A DNA stretch of 64,000 nucleotides from Ardenticatenales bacterium (GCA_020634515.1 JACKBL010000001.1:496001-560000); one strand, 5' to 3'; numbered from the stretch's first letter, positions 24,034-33,475 are shown. Notes: generated by a model not told the origin, from the letters alone. Program-made: numbers and translations.

Positions 24034-25461
24034 ATGAGTTCTGTATCCTTTATCCCCTCATACATTGAAGTATTATCTGGGCTATTGATATTTGGCATTA
24101 CGTTACCCTCCATATTGATTACTATCCCCGCCAAGATCCGGGCCATTCGGGAAAAGCACACGCGAAAGATCGTTATTGGAGGCCAGGAAATTGGTTTGGC
24201 TGATGTGTTGAAACCGCAATGGGTAGTTGCTCTGGTGGTTTTTTCGATCATGCTATTTGTTGGGTATTTGGTTCCATCGCCCAAAATATCATGTGACGGT
24301 TTAATACTAAATTTAGGTTGTCTAGTACGCGATTTTTTCATAGCTCATGTGGATGCTATCGCCGGAAGTATCCTTGGTCTCAACGTCGTCATTACTGCCC
24401 TTTTCATCGGCGTTCTAATCTCCTTTACCAAAGATTATCTCTTGTTTGACCTTGCCAAACAATGCAGACACCAAGTTAGGAAGAATAACGGATGTATCGA
24501 GAAAACTGTATTGGAAAGTATTGGGGAACTGGGCGAGTTTTGTGACGCCGGGCGCGATAAGGAATCAGTTCTGGACACATTGTCCAGTCTGGCTGACCTC
24601 AATCTAGCAATGGATTCCTGGGTCCACCTAGCCCGTACTGTGCGAGAAACGGTTGTGGCAGGTAATGAACGGAATTACATACACGCAATGAATACCTTGC
24701 AAGACATGTTTCGCAAGGCTTCTGAAACCAGGATGAGCATCAATGGACACGGTACAGAGAGCGTAGCGGAGGAGGAGCAGAATAACAACAAAGAAATGCA
24801 TTTGGTTGGAGTGTTGCAGGAACTAGAAAATGTGATGGTTCAGGCATTTACCATGCGCAATCCCCGTGTAACGGCAACGATCTTGACTGGTTACGACGAA
24901 CTGGCGCTACAGGCACCTATTGCTTACGCGCATGCTTTTTTTCGTATTGGTAAAGCAGGTCTTGAGTTGAATGAAACGCGCCAGGTGGTTGCCGCTCTCG
25001 ACAAATTTCATACTAAGGTTACGGAATTTCCAGATTTATCTGATCCTGAGTTTGCAGAAGTATGCGAAGCTGTTCATGTTTTCTTTGGTCTGTTGGCGCA
25101 CTTCTGGTGCCATGGCAATGCTACGCGTCAGCACGCACTGACTTACATAGAAGCGCTGGCAACTCAGCCCCAATGGGATTCAAGACGTGTCGACAATCAC
25201 ATGCAGGAGGCAAAGATATTTTTTCAGCACAGCGACTTCATTGAGACCGCTGGTTACCTGGAGCAAATGCTTTATGAAAACAACCTGCGACAGTTTGCAA
25301 AAGATTTCTTGATAAATATCCCAGGCCTTGATGCATTACAGTGCCAACGAATATTGACCCATTATCCTTCGCCAGAATCGCTGCGGCAGGCTACCTTAGA
25401 AGGCATCATAGCCTGTGGTATCCCAGAAGAATTAGCCAGAAATATCCTCTCACATAACTAG
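24034..25461 (+). CDS. Membrane protein with long helical domain and C-terminal HhH-like motif
   Basis: 475 residues. Three hydrophobic segments (about 8-30, 62-83 and 105-133) include VGYLVPSPKISC and GSILGLNVVITALFIGVLI. A ~300-residue cytoplasmic helical domain follows (LADLNLAMDSWVHLARTV, VLQELENVMVQAF). The last ~40 residues, IPGLDALQCQRILTHYPSPE and LEGIIACGIPEELARNIL, resemble the tandem helix-hairpin-helix of UvrC/RuvA-type DNA-binding proteins. A DNA-binding-type motif at the end of an integral membrane protein is unusual. AT-rich like the two upstream genes and in the same direction after a 251-nt gap. Function not recognised. Confidence 0.7.
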   Translation: MSSVSFIPSYIEVLSGLLIFGITLPSILITIPAKIRAIREKHTRKIVIGGQEIGLADVLKPQWVVALVVFSIMLFVGYLVPSPKISCDGLILNLGCLVRDFFIAHVDAIAGSILGLNVVITALFIGVLISFTKDYLLFDLAKQCRHQVRKNNGCIEKTVLESIGELGEFCDAGRDKESVLDTLSSLADLNLAMDSWVHLARTVRETVVAGNERNYIHAMNTLQDMFRKASETRMSINGHGTESVAEEEQNNNKEMHLVGVLQELENVMVQAFTMRNPRVTATILTGYDELALQAPIAYAHAFFRIGKAGLELNETRQVVAALDKFHTKVTEFPDLSDPEFAEVCEAVHVFFGLLAHFWCHGNATRQHALTYIEALATQPQWDSRRVDNHMQEAKIFFQHSDFIETAGYLEQMLYENNLRQFAKDFLINIPGLDALQCQRILTHYPSPESLRQATLEGIIACGIPEELARNILSHN

Positions 25462-25840
25462 ATCACTCTTGCGAGCCATTCTTAAAACATATCCCCCACG
25501 CCAGCAGAACAAAATCAGATCTCAGTTGTACACATAAAGCTTCCTGGTTGGTGATGTATTCAGGAATGTCCTTTGACCGTGCAGCACCCTGGAAAATCGC
25601 TTGGGGCGCGTCCCAAAACAAAATGCCGAATCGTTGGATGTGCCTGAAGTGGCCTTCTGACTTGCAACACAGCGGATTTTTCTAGACGATCTCTTGACTA
25701 TGGGTTGGGGTTTTTGCGCCAAAGCTTGCCTTTACACTAAAATGGCGCTGAGCAAGTACCTTCCCGCTAAACTTGCAGCGATAGATTATAGACTGTGTGG
25801 ACAAATGACGGATTTTTCCACGCTATCAAAGGAGATCCAC
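25462..25840. other. Intergenic region, no gene seen
   Basis: 379 bases between the AT-rich island and the PHP protein gene. No protein-like frame is convincing. Composition rises toward the genome norm after about 25850. AAAGGAGA at the end is the ribosome-binding site of the next gene. Confidence 0.5.
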
Positions 25841-27430
25841 ATGAATCGCTTGCCCCAAAAAAGTAGTCGTGCCTTAATGCTTTGTCTTTTGGTCTTGATA
25901 ATGCTCGCTCCTGGATTGTTGCCTGCATATGGTTCGTCATCATCTTTTTCACCAGTCCCAGATGACAGGGCGATGCAAATAGATCATGCCGGCATCCAGA
26001 CCCAAATGACCGCCCTCATCAATTACCTCGACTCGCCCGCGTATGCCGCCACCACAACCTGGGAGGAACACATTGTTCTTGCCTATCAGTTAGCCCAGCA
26101 GCGCCCCCCCACGCCGCTGGAGTTCCTTTTCCTCAACCTCTATCGTCAGCACGAACCGGTATCCCGCGGCTTTGCGCTCTCCGTTGCCCTACGTGGGCAG
26201 GAGACGGAAACCAGTTGGGAGCAGTGCGCCGCCTTTCTGCGGCGCGTAACGCAATCTGATTGGGCCGTGACGCCGCTGATCCGGGCGCAGGCGGCGGCGT
26301 TATCTACCGTCCCGCGCAGCTACCTGGCCATTACTTTGCGGCAACAGATCATCAGCGCGAGCCGCGAACCGGCAATCGCCACGCCGCTGACGACAACCGT
26401 TACGCAACCGTACACCGAATACAACATTTATTACGGCTATCTGCATGCCCACAGCGAGCTGTCCGACGGTCAGGGCAATCCATTGGACGATTACGTCTAT
26501 GCCCGCGATCAGGGTGGGCTGGATTTCTTCTCGCTCACCGATCACGGGGAACTTCTTCTCATCTGGCCCTGGCAGCACAAGTGGCAGGACCTGAAAGACG
26601 CGGCTGAGGCGACCTATGCGCCGGGCCAATTTGCGACGTTATGGGGTTTCGAATGGAGCAATCCGATCCTCGGCCACATTAACGTATTGAACAGCGAGGA
26701 TTACACCAACGCGTTGTCCGATTTTGGCCTCGTTGATCTCTTTGACTATCTGGTGGCCCGTCCAGAGGCGTTCGCGCGTTTCAACCATCCGGGCGAGTAT
26801 GATTACCTGTTCATTGAATTCTTACACCTGCGTCTGAATGCCGCCGCCGTGCCGCAGATGGTGGGTATCGAGAACTTCAACAAAAACGATGGTTTTGACC
26901 AGTTTTATTATGGCGGAAGCTGGTTTACGGACACGCCGTTTATTGACGTGGGCAATGGCAAAGGCTGGTACCTGGGCGCGTTGGGGGGGCAGGATAACCA
27001 CAGCGTGGATTATGGCACGCGCAACGAGTTCCGCACGGCGGTGCTGGCGCAGGACCTGACGCGAGAATCCATTATTGACGCCTACCGCAACCGCCGCTTC
27101 TATGCGACGGAAGACAAAGACCTGCAACTCGATTTCCGCTTCGAGGGGTATCCGATGGGGTCTCGCGTGACGGGGCAACCGGGCGTGCCGCGCACGTTTG
27201 AGATATCCGCCTGCGACGCCGGTGGCGACACGTTCCAGGAGGTGCGGCTCTATCGGGATGGCGTGCTGATTGTGACGCAGCCCGTGAGCGGCAACTGCTT
27301 CCAGACGACGTTGACGGATAACGCGCCGGTGGGGTCTAGCTACTATTACGTGATCGTGCGCCAGAATGACGACAACGACGCCAACGGGCGCAACGACGAG
27401 GCGCTTTCGTCGCCCATCTGGATTGAGTAG
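25841..27430 (+). CDS. Secreted PHP-domain metallohydrolase-like protein
   Basis: 529 residues from ATG 25841, chosen because AAAGGAGA lies 7 nt upstream and a clear signal peptide follows (MNRLPQKSSRALMLCLLVLI...PAYGS). After an N-terminal helical region, a PHP-type metal site begins at about residue 200: YGYLHAHSELSDGQG (H-x-H), DFFSLTDHGE, GFEWS, ARFNHPGEY and GGQDNHSVDYG. The order matches PHP phosphoesterases such as those of the DUF3604/PHP-secreted group. The final ~100 residues (TFEISACDAGGDTFQEVRLY) form a beta-sandwich-like tail. Substrate unknown; extracellular phosphate-ester or nucleic-acid hydrolysis is possible but not shown. Confidence 0.8.
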   Translation: MNRLPQKSSRALMLCLLVLIMLAPGLLPAYGSSSSFSPVPDDRAMQIDHAGIQTQMTALINYLDSPAYAATTTWEEHIVLAYQLAQQRPPTPLEFLFLNLYRQHEPVSRGFALSVALRGQETETSWEQCAAFLRRVTQSDWAVTPLIRAQAAALSTVPRSYLAITLRQQIISASREPAIATPLTTTVTQPYTEYNIYYGYLHAHSELSDGQGNPLDDYVYARDQGGLDFFSLTDHGELLLIWPWQHKWQDLKDAAEATYAPGQFATLWGFEWSNPILGHINVLNSEDYTNALSDFGLVDLFDYLVARPEAFARFNHPGEYDYLFIEFLHLRLNAAAVPQMVGIENFNKNDGFDQFYYGGSWFTDTPFIDVGNGKGWYLGALGGQDNHSVDYGTRNEFRTAVLAQDLTRESIIDAYRNRRFYATEDKDLQLDFRFEGYPMGSRVTGQPGVPRTFEISACDAGGDTFQEVRLYRDGVLIVTQPVSGNCFQTTLTDNAPVGSSYYYVIVRQNDDNDANGRNDEALSSPIWIE

Positions 27431-27472
27431 AGCAGCTATCTGTTTCAGGGTCAGAACACTGGCGATTTTGGC

Positions 27473-27520
27473 GTGGAGGCTTCAGCCGGCCCACCTATCG
27501 GGTTTGGCTAAAGCCTCCAC
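27473..27520. other. Imperfect hairpin downstream of the PHP gene
   Basis: GTGGAGGCTT (27473-27482) pairs with AAGCCTCCAC (27511-27520), and the inner AGCC/GGCT extends the stem. It lies 43 nt after the stop codon without a strong T-tract, so it could be a weak terminator or a mobile hairpin. Confidence 0.45.
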
Positions 27521-27709
27521 TCCGGTTCCCCTATGCCAGACTTGTTAGATGGTTGATTCGTGTGTCTTCCCCCAATTGGGTAGCCAGGCTAGAGAAATTT
27601 CAGCGGAAAAGTGGATAAGTTATACGTCACCCAATCTTGATGGCTGTTCGATCCCGACGTTGCGCAGGATTTGAGCAGTCATCTATCATAACCACATAAG
27701 GAGTGGAAA

Positions 27710-29380
27710 ATGTGGCGTAAAGCCTTGTCACTGGTTGCTGCTATTTTTATGTTCATTTTTTTGAGTAGTACGCAATGGGGAGCCATGACGCATGCGCAGG
27801 ATGCCGCGCCCGCAAGCGGGGAGCCGTCTTCCCCCGCGGAGGATGTACGCACCGCACCCGACCTGTCACCGTTGGCCCATACGGAAACCAAATTGCTGCA
27901 AGAAACCCCTACTAACAATCAAAAATTCGGCACGGTTGTCGATATTTACGGCAATTATGCCATTGTGGGAAGCCAACACGAAGAGGCTTCGATCTATCAA
28001 TGGAATGGCTCAAGTTGGGTACTTGTGGAGACAAAGCAGAATCCTGGATCTACGTCCAATTTCGGGAAAGCTGTAGCTATCAATAACTCGTATGCTGTCA
28101 TTGGCGCTGATGGTGATGAGAGTTCCCCTGGCGCTGTTTACATTTACGAAAGGCTGGGGGAGGATTGGAGTTATATGGATACAATTACGCCCACAAATGG
28201 GCTGGCTGAATATCTATTTGGGCAGACGGTAGCCATTAGCGGCGAGTTTATTGCTATTGGCGCTCCTGGAGATAACGAAGTAGGTAATGGTAATGGCGCC
28301 GTGTATGTGTATACGCGCCTGCTAAATGCCTGGGTACTCTTTAAGAAACTGATTGTTTCTAACTCAACCAAGCTACACCTTGGCCGTAGTGTGGACATTG
28401 ATGGAAATCGGGTTGTTGCCGGCAATAACGGCGAGGCTTATGTTTTTGAACACGACAATGGCATTTGGGACGCACCTATGCCGTTGACGCCCCCAGAAAC
28501 GGTAGATGGCAATTATGGCATATCTGTATCCATCAGTGGCGGCGATGCCGTTGTTGGCTCCCCGATGGATAATCAGGTCGCCAATGATGCTGGCGCAGTT
28601 TATCTCTTCCGTTTATCGAATGGAAATTGGAATTTTAACACCAAGCTCATCGCTCTGGATACAGCGAACGTAGACCACTTCGGTCAATCAGTAGATATGG
28701 ATGGTCGCTACATTATTGTTGGCGCTGATGACGACGATAATGCAATGGGCGTTGGTGCCGGCACGGCTTATATCTTCCGTCAGGAAAACGGTAGTTGGGT
28801 AGAACGCAGCAAGTTGACCGCCAGCGATGGGGCTGATGGCGCTCGCTTGGGCAGCGCCGTGGCCGTAAGCAATTACCGTGTTCTGGTTGGCGCGCCGTTT
28901 GCTGACGGGGAGAATACGGGTCAGAGCGGCTCTGCCTACGTATTTGCGTTGGACTTCGCGCCCACGGTGGATGTGCGGGCGAACGGGCAGGCGGAAACGG
29001 CGGTTGTGCCGGCAGGGAGTGGAACCACATTCTCCGCGACAATTGATCCGGGCACAAAAACGGGGCAGCAAGCGGAATGGTGGGTGGGTTTATCCACACC
29101 TGTGGGAACCTTGTGGAAAAACAGCAACGGCTGGACACCGTCGATTACGCCCGTTATGTTGACGCAATCCCCGCTGCCGGCCACGTGGTCGCTCGATGTG
29201 CCGCTTAATTTGCCGGCAAGCACCTACACGCTCTTTGTTGTACTCGACACAAACATCAATGGCGTCATGGATTCAACCTGGACCGGTTCGGCCACGTCCG
29301 TGGTGCTGCCCGCCGGAGCGAATGCGGAAGTGACGATGAACGATATTCTGGCGGAACTGATGCCGGCAATTTCCAAATAA
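27710..29380 (+). CDS. Secreted FG-GAP/integrin-alpha-like beta-propeller protein
   Basis: 556 residues with a signal peptide (MWRKALSLVAAIFMFIFLSS, cleaved near THAQ-DA). Residues about 60-410 consist of some seven ~50-residue repeats of the type FG..V.I...YA.VG...D....GA.Y.Y......W, for example FGQTVAISGEFIAIGAPGDN and FGQSVDMDGRYIIVGADDDD, which is the FG-GAP blade pattern with Ca-binding-like Asp loops. The remaining ~140 residues form a beta-rich domain (VRANGQAETAVVPAGSGTTF). Probably an extracellular adhesion or binding protein. An RBS-like AAGGAG lies 10 nt upstream. Somewhat AT-richer at the repeats than in the tail. Confidence 0.85.
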   Translation: MWRKALSLVAAIFMFIFLSSTQWGAMTHAQDAAPASGEPSSPAEDVRTAPDLSPLAHTETKLLQETPTNNQKFGTVVDIYGNYAIVGSQHEEASIYQWNGSSWVLVETKQNPGSTSNFGKAVAINNSYAVIGADGDESSPGAVYIYERLGEDWSYMDTITPTNGLAEYLFGQTVAISGEFIAIGAPGDNEVGNGNGAVYVYTRLLNAWVLFKKLIVSNSTKLHLGRSVDIDGNRVVAGNNGEAYVFEHDNGIWDAPMPLTPPETVDGNYGISVSISGGDAVVGSPMDNQVANDAGAVYLFRLSNGNWNFNTKLIALDTANVDHFGQSVDMDGRYIIVGADDDDNAMGVGAGTAYIFRQENGSWVERSKLTASDGADGARLGSAVAVSNYRVLVGAPFADGENTGQSGSAYVFALDFAPTVDVRANGQAETAVVPAGSGTTFSATIDPGTKTGQQAEWWVGLSTPVGTLWKNSNGWTPSITPVMLTQSPLPATWSLDVPLNLPASTYTLFVVLDTNINGVMDSTWTGSATSVVLPAGANAEVTMNDILAELMPAISK

Positions 29381-29417
29381 CCTTGTTGCCCAGACGGGAA
29401 ACAGGTAGGTGAGCAAA

Positions 29418-29550
29418 GGGTGTGTTTCATTTTAGTTGACTGCTGCTTGCTGTAGGACAATTCGCTGAATTGTCCTCCGCCGTGAAGGGACAATTTCGGC
29501 AAATTGTCCTACGGCGCGGGCAGCCTGAGCAACCCATTTGAAACACACCC
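29418..29550. mobile_element. 133-bp MITE with 12-bp terminal inverted repeats and 9-bp target duplication
   Basis: The ends are GGGTGTGTTTCA (29418-29429) and its complement TGAAACACACCC (29539-29550). GTGAGCAAA occurs directly on both sides (29409-29417 and 29551-29559), the direct repeat expected of transposition. The interior has two hairpins, GGACAATTCGCTGAATTGTCC (29454-29474 area) and GGGACAATTTCGGCAAATTGTCC, and no coding capacity. It lies 37 bp after the FG-GAP gene. Confidence 0.8.
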
Positions 29551-29791
29551 GTGAGCAAAATGGCCCAACTCCTCATGGGATTGGGCCGCTTTCTATTCGG
29601 GAGGGGTTACTGATGTGAGACTGGTGGTGTACTCCAGTTGCCGGCATTATCCCGCCCCAACCCCATCAGCCATTACAGATCATCGGCCTACGCCCCGCCA
29701 AAGAAGAAATTTTGTGCTATACTGCTGCTGATTCGCGGCTGCTGAAAAACCCTAAAAACCCGGTTTTTGAATGGTTGTCGAGGTACAAGCG
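29551..29791. other. Intergenic region between the MITE and nurA
   Basis: Holds a possible terminator hairpin GGCCCAA...TTGGGCC (about 29562-29590, followed by GCTTTCT), which would serve the FG-GAP gene, with the MITE inserted between gene and terminator. GAGG at 29780-29783 is the nurA ribosome-binding site. Confidence 0.45.
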
Positions 29792-31012
29792 ATGAGTCTG
29801 GAATTTGAGCGGTTGACGACGGTTTTGGAGGAGATGGGCCAGAATGAGTTGCGACGGCTGCGGCAGCAGGATGATGATCTGACGCAGGCGGAGGCGAAAC
29901 TGGCGCAGTATGCCACGAACTGGGGCGCGATTGCCGCCTGCGTGATGCTGGTGGAGGCGAAGAAGCCGACGTTGCGCCTGGCGCGCCCACTGGATGAACG
30001 GGACCCGCTGGATGCCGGCATTCCCGCGCCCACCTGCCCCCCACAAGCAACGCTGATAGCCGTGGACGGCTCGCAAATCCTGCCCGACCGACACGCCGCC
30101 TTTCTGTACTACCTGCTCAACGTGGGCGGCATCGTCTACTACCACGGCAGTGGCGAACCGCCAACGGAGTTCACCCGCCCCACGCTGCATTTCCGCGAGG
30201 ATGATCTGTTCGTGAATGGGGGATTGGTGGATGGCACGCTTGTGGGGGCGCGGCGGGACCTGGCGGAGATTGAAATGCTGGCGGATATGGCCTGGGAATG
30301 CCGGCACGAACCCCACCCCCTCCTCGCCATCATGGACCAACGCCTCCTCTACTGGCCCGCCAGCGCCGTGCCCAATCAGGAACGCAACGACATCGTGGCC
30401 GGCTGGCTCAAAGCCATGACCAAAGTGCGCGACAGCGGCGGCCTCATGGCCGGCTACACCAGCCGCTCCGGACGCGGGTCCGTCCTGGCCCTGCTCAGCC
30501 TGCTGCAACCCCGGCAGACGGACTTTCACGCCATGCTGGAGCGGCAGGAACAGTGGGCCAACCTCACCGACGCCGATCTGTTCGACCGCCTGCTGGCCCC
30601 TGGCGAGCGCAGCCGCGTCTTCGTGGACCTCTCCAACGACAACGACCATTATCGCCAGCACGACGCGGCCAACGAGATTTGCTTCTTTTACCTGAACGCG
30701 GCCTCCCCCGACGCGCGCAATAGCGCGAAGCAAATCGTCCGCGTAGACATTCCCCGCTGGGTGGCGGACGACGAGGAGGCGGTTGCCACGGTCCATGCGC
30801 TGCTTTACGATCAGTGCCAGATTTTGGGCGATTATCCCTACGTGATCACGCGCGCCGATGAAATGGCGGTGGTGGGGCGGCAGGATCAGGAAGAGTTCAA
30901 CAACTGGATTGCGCTGAAGATGCAGCAATTGGGTATTGAGGCGGAGGTGTCGGGGAAACTGGGAGGCAAGGGGTTTGGGCGTGCCGGCAAAACGCGGCAC
31001 GAACTGCGTTGA
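29792..31012 (+). CDS. nurA: NurA-family 5'-3' nuclease
   Basis: 406 residues from ATG 29792 (GAGG 8 nt upstream; an in-frame ATG at 29771 lacks an RBS). The N-terminal helical part is followed by the NurA catalytic core: ATLIAVDGSQILPDRHA (metal-binding Asp of the DGS motif near residue 90), LAIMDQRLLYW, and later VDIPRWVADDEEAV with YPYVITRADEMAVV. NurA works with the HerA ATPase to resect DNA ends in archaea and some bacteria. herA lies 0.8 kb downstream in the same direction. Assignment is strong from the motifs and the pairing. Confidence 0.88.
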   Translation: MSLEFERLTTVLEEMGQNELRRLRQQDDDLTQAEAKLAQYATNWGAIAACVMLVEAKKPTLRLARPLDERDPLDAGIPAPTCPPQATLIAVDGSQILPDRHAAFLYYLLNVGGIVYYHGSGEPPTEFTRPTLHFREDDLFVNGGLVDGTLVGARRDLAEIEMLADMAWECRHEPHPLLAIMDQRLLYWPASAVPNQERNDIVAGWLKAMTKVRDSGGLMAGYTSRSGRGSVLALLSLLQPRQTDFHAMLERQEQWANLTDADLFDRLLAPGERSRVFVDLSNDNDHYRQHDAANEICFFYLNAASPDARNSAKQIVRVDIPRWVADDEEAVATVHALLYDQCQILGDYPYVITRADEMAVVGRQDQEEFNNWIALKMQQLGIEAEVSGKLGGKGFGRAGKTRHELR

Positions 31013-31031
31013 AAAGGCGGAAGGATGAAGG

Positions 31032-31658
31032 ATGATGGATGAAGCGTTTGTTGACGTGGAGATAGGGCGCGTGCTGCGCGCCAGCACGGCGGGCTTTGCC
31101 GTCGGCTGCCGCGTGGCCCAACTGGAAACGCCCGCCTTTGGCGGTTTGGTGAAGGCGCAGCCCCTGGACGACCGGGAAGCCATCTACGGCCTCATTTACG
31201 ACATGCACATTGATGATGACCCGCTGGTGCGGCGGTTGGTGATGGCCGACACGCCCCGCCCGGAGGCGATCAGCGACCAGCGGCGCAACCGGCTGCTGCC
31301 GATTGAGATGAGTATCCTCGTCGTTGGCTACCAGCTTAACGGTGACCTGTACCACGGTCTCCCGCCCCGCCCGCCGCTGAATCTGGACCCGGTGTACATG
31401 GTGCTGGACGCGGACGAGGTGCGCCGTTTTAGCGAACGGTTGGGATACTTGCGCCTGGTTTTGCGAAATGCCGGCACAGGCATTCCCATCGATCAGCTTC
31501 TCGTCGCCCACATCCTGGACATCTACCGCCGCCGTGGCGATGACGCCGCTTGGGCGCTACAAGTGACGCAGGAACTGATCGAACTGCTGCGCAGCAATTA
31601 CGACGTTCTTATTCCCACCCTGGAAGCCCTCAGCGAGGCGATGCCGGCATTGGCGTAG
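31032..31658 (+). CDS. Hypothetical protein between nurA and herA
   Basis: 208 residues. The N-terminal ~110 residues look beta-rich (VDVEIGRVLRASTAGFAVGC, FGGLVKAQPLD) and could form a barrel like the HAS-barrel found at HerA N-termini. The rest is helical (LVAHILDIYRRRGDDAAW, TQELIELLRSNYDVLIP). It starts 20 nt after nurA and belongs to the same operon, so a part in the NurA/HerA machine (adaptor or processivity factor) is likely, but this is inference from position. No named family recognised. Confidence 0.65.
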   Translation: MMDEAFVDVEIGRVLRASTAGFAVGCRVAQLETPAFGGLVKAQPLDDREAIYGLIYDMHIDDDPLVRRLVMADTPRPEAISDQRRNRLLPIEMSILVVGYQLNGDLYHGLPPRPPLNLDPVYMVLDADEVRRFSERLGYLRLVLRNAGTGIPIDQLLVAHILDIYRRRGDDAAWALQVTQELIELLRSNYDVLIPTLEALSEAMPALA

Positions 31659-31679
31659 CGTTTCGCGCCTCACATAAAT

Positions 31680-31783
31680 AGTCGTCCGAAAATAACGACA
31701 CGTTTTCATCGGACGACTGCTGACAAGCTATCATGCACAGCCGCTGTCCGCACATTTCCGCTAATGTAATGGCGGACAGCCAC
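31680..31783. repeat. Interspersed repeat family A, copy 1 (two hairpins)
   Basis: About 104 bp with a first hairpin AGTCGTCCGA...TCGGACGACT (31680-31718), a spacer ending ATCATGCACAGCC, and a second hairpin GCTGTCCGC...GCGGACAGC (31743-31780). Related copies are at 34769, 38064 and 49593. It separates the hypothetical gene from herA and must be read through if they are one operon. Confidence 0.8.
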
Positions 31784-31801
31784 TCATCATGGATTGACAT
31801 T

Positions 31802-33475
31802 ATGGATGATGCCATTGGTTACATCATTGGCGGCGGCCTCAAAGAAGGGCTGCGGATTCGCCTGGAAGTGCCGGCAGACACCGTGCAGGAAGGCAGTTTC
31901 CTCGTCTGCGACAGCGGGCGCTGGCGCTACTTCGGCCTCGTCACCGACCTGCAACTCGGCGCCACCGACCCCCGCTTTGCCGACGAACAAACCGACCGCC
32001 TGCAACCCGCCATTCGCCAGGCCCTCCTCGGCAAAACCCTCTACACCACCCTCACCATGTACCCCACCCTCATGCTGGATCGCGGCCCGGAGTACGGCGA
32101 TGAAGGATACCGCGAATATCAGCAGAAGCTGGAGCGCGGCGAAATCGGCCCGCAGCCCGTGAAAACCGTGCCCGCCCACCACGCCGCCGCGCGCCTGGCG
32201 GACGCCGGCGACGTGGCCGACATCTTCGGCGGCGATTTCGTCATCGGCCACACCATCGAACAAGGCCATCCCGTCTCCCTGGACCTGAAACGCTTCGTGA
32301 AACGCTCCAGCGGCATCTTTGGGGCCACCGGCACGGGCAAGAGCTTCCTCACGCGCATGGCGCTGGCCGGCCTGATGAACCTGGACGTGGCCGCCGCGCT
32401 CGTCTTCGACATGCACAACGAGTACGCCTACGACGACATCGACGCCGACAAAGAGAGCCGCGTCCTCGGCCTCAAATCCCTCTTTGGCGAAAAAGTGCAG
32501 GTGGCCGCCCTGGGGCGCGGCGCGCAGGTGCGCGGCAATGCCCCCGATTTCACCCTGGAATTAAGTCTGGATGAGTTCCAGACCAACGACATCAACCTGC
32601 TCGGCGAAGCCCTCAACCTCACCGACAGCGCCGCCGTCACCCTGAACGCGCTGGAGCGGGATTTTGGCGCAAAATGGTTCAGCCGCTTCATGAAATTGGA
32701 GCCGGGCGCGGTGGAAACGGACCCCGAAAGCGGCAAAACCGTGCCCGCGCCCAACTCCGTGGCCTTTTGGGCGCGGCTGAACAATGTCCACGAGAAGGCC
32801 GCCGAGGCGCTACACCGCAAGCTCGCCCTGATCAATGACCGGGATTATGTCTGCGAGAAGCCGGCCAGCGACGCCGTCAGCGCCATCGTAGACAAGCTGG
32901 AACATGGCCGCCACGTCATCCTCAGCTTTGGCAAATACGACACCGACCTGGATTATCTGCTGGTTTCCAACATCCTCACCCGCCGCATCCGCGCCCACTG
33001 GGTGGGGCGCACCGAGCGGCACAAATCCTTTGGCGAACCGGCGCCGCGCCCCCTGCTCATTGCCATCGAAGAAGCGCACAAGCTGCTCAATCCACAGCTT
33101 GCCGGCCAGACCGCTTTCGGCATCATCGCCCGCGAACTGCGCAAATACTTTGTGACGCTGCTGGTGGTGGACCAGCGGCCATCGGGCATTGACGATGAGA
33201 TTATGTCGCAATTGGGCACGCGCATCACCGGCTGGTTGGGGGACGACGACGACATCCGCGCCGTCCTCACGGGGTTGGCCGGGCGCGACCAACTGCGCGG
33301 TATGTTGGCCCGCCTGCGCGAAAAGGAGGAGGTGCTGCTGTTGGGTTGGGGCGTCAAAATGCCGATCCCGGTGCGCTCCCGCCGCTACGACCAGCAGTTC
33401 TGGGACGAAATGCGTGGCCGACAGCCTGCCCGCCCGCGCACGATTGATGAGATTAATGATGATTTGTTTGGGTGA
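31802..33475 (+). CDS. herA: HerA-family DNA translocase/helicase
   Basis: 557 residues from ATG 31802; upstream in-frame ATGs lie inside the family A repeat and were rejected. An N-terminal HAS-barrel-like part (about 1-130) precedes the FtsK/HerA ATPase: Walker A GIFGATGTGKSFLTRMAL (about residues 170-187), Walker B RPLLIAIEEAHKLLN (about 417-430), and ELRKYFVTLLVVDQRPSGID with downstream QLGTRITGWL, the sensor/arginine-finger region. HerA hexamers drive DNA through NurA for end resection. Full length for the family. Confidence 0.92.
   Translation: MDDAIGYIIGGGLKEGLRIRLEVPADTVQEGSFLVCDSGRWRYFGLVTDLQLGATDPRFADEQTDRLQPAIRQALLGKTLYTTLTMYPTLMLDRGPEYGDEGYREYQQKLERGEIGPQPVKTVPAHHAAARLADAGDVADIFGGDFVIGHTIEQGHPVSLDLKRFVKRSSGIFGATGTGKSFLTRMALAGLMNLDVAAALVFDMHNEYAYDDIDADKESRVLGLKSLFGEKVQVAALGRGAQVRGNAPDFTLELSLDEFQTNDINLLGEALNLTDSAAVTLNALERDFGAKWFSRFMKLEPGAVETDPESGKTVPAPNSVAFWARLNNVHEKAAEALHRKLALINDRDYVCEKPASDAVSAIVDKLEHGRHVILSFGKYDTDLDYLLVSNILTRRIRAHWVGRTERHKSFGEPAPRPLLIAIEEAHKLLNPQLAGQTAFGIIARELRKYFVTLLVVDQRPSGIDDEIMSQLGTRITGWLGDDDDIRAVLTGLAGRDQLRGMLARLREKEEVLLLGWGVKMPIPVRSRRYDQQFWDEMRGRQPARPRTIDEINDDLFG

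Noticed and set aside
31733..31801. Upstream start for herA (adds MHSRCPHISANV...)
   Set aside because: The added residues are encoded by repeat family A, so the ATG at 31802 is preferred.
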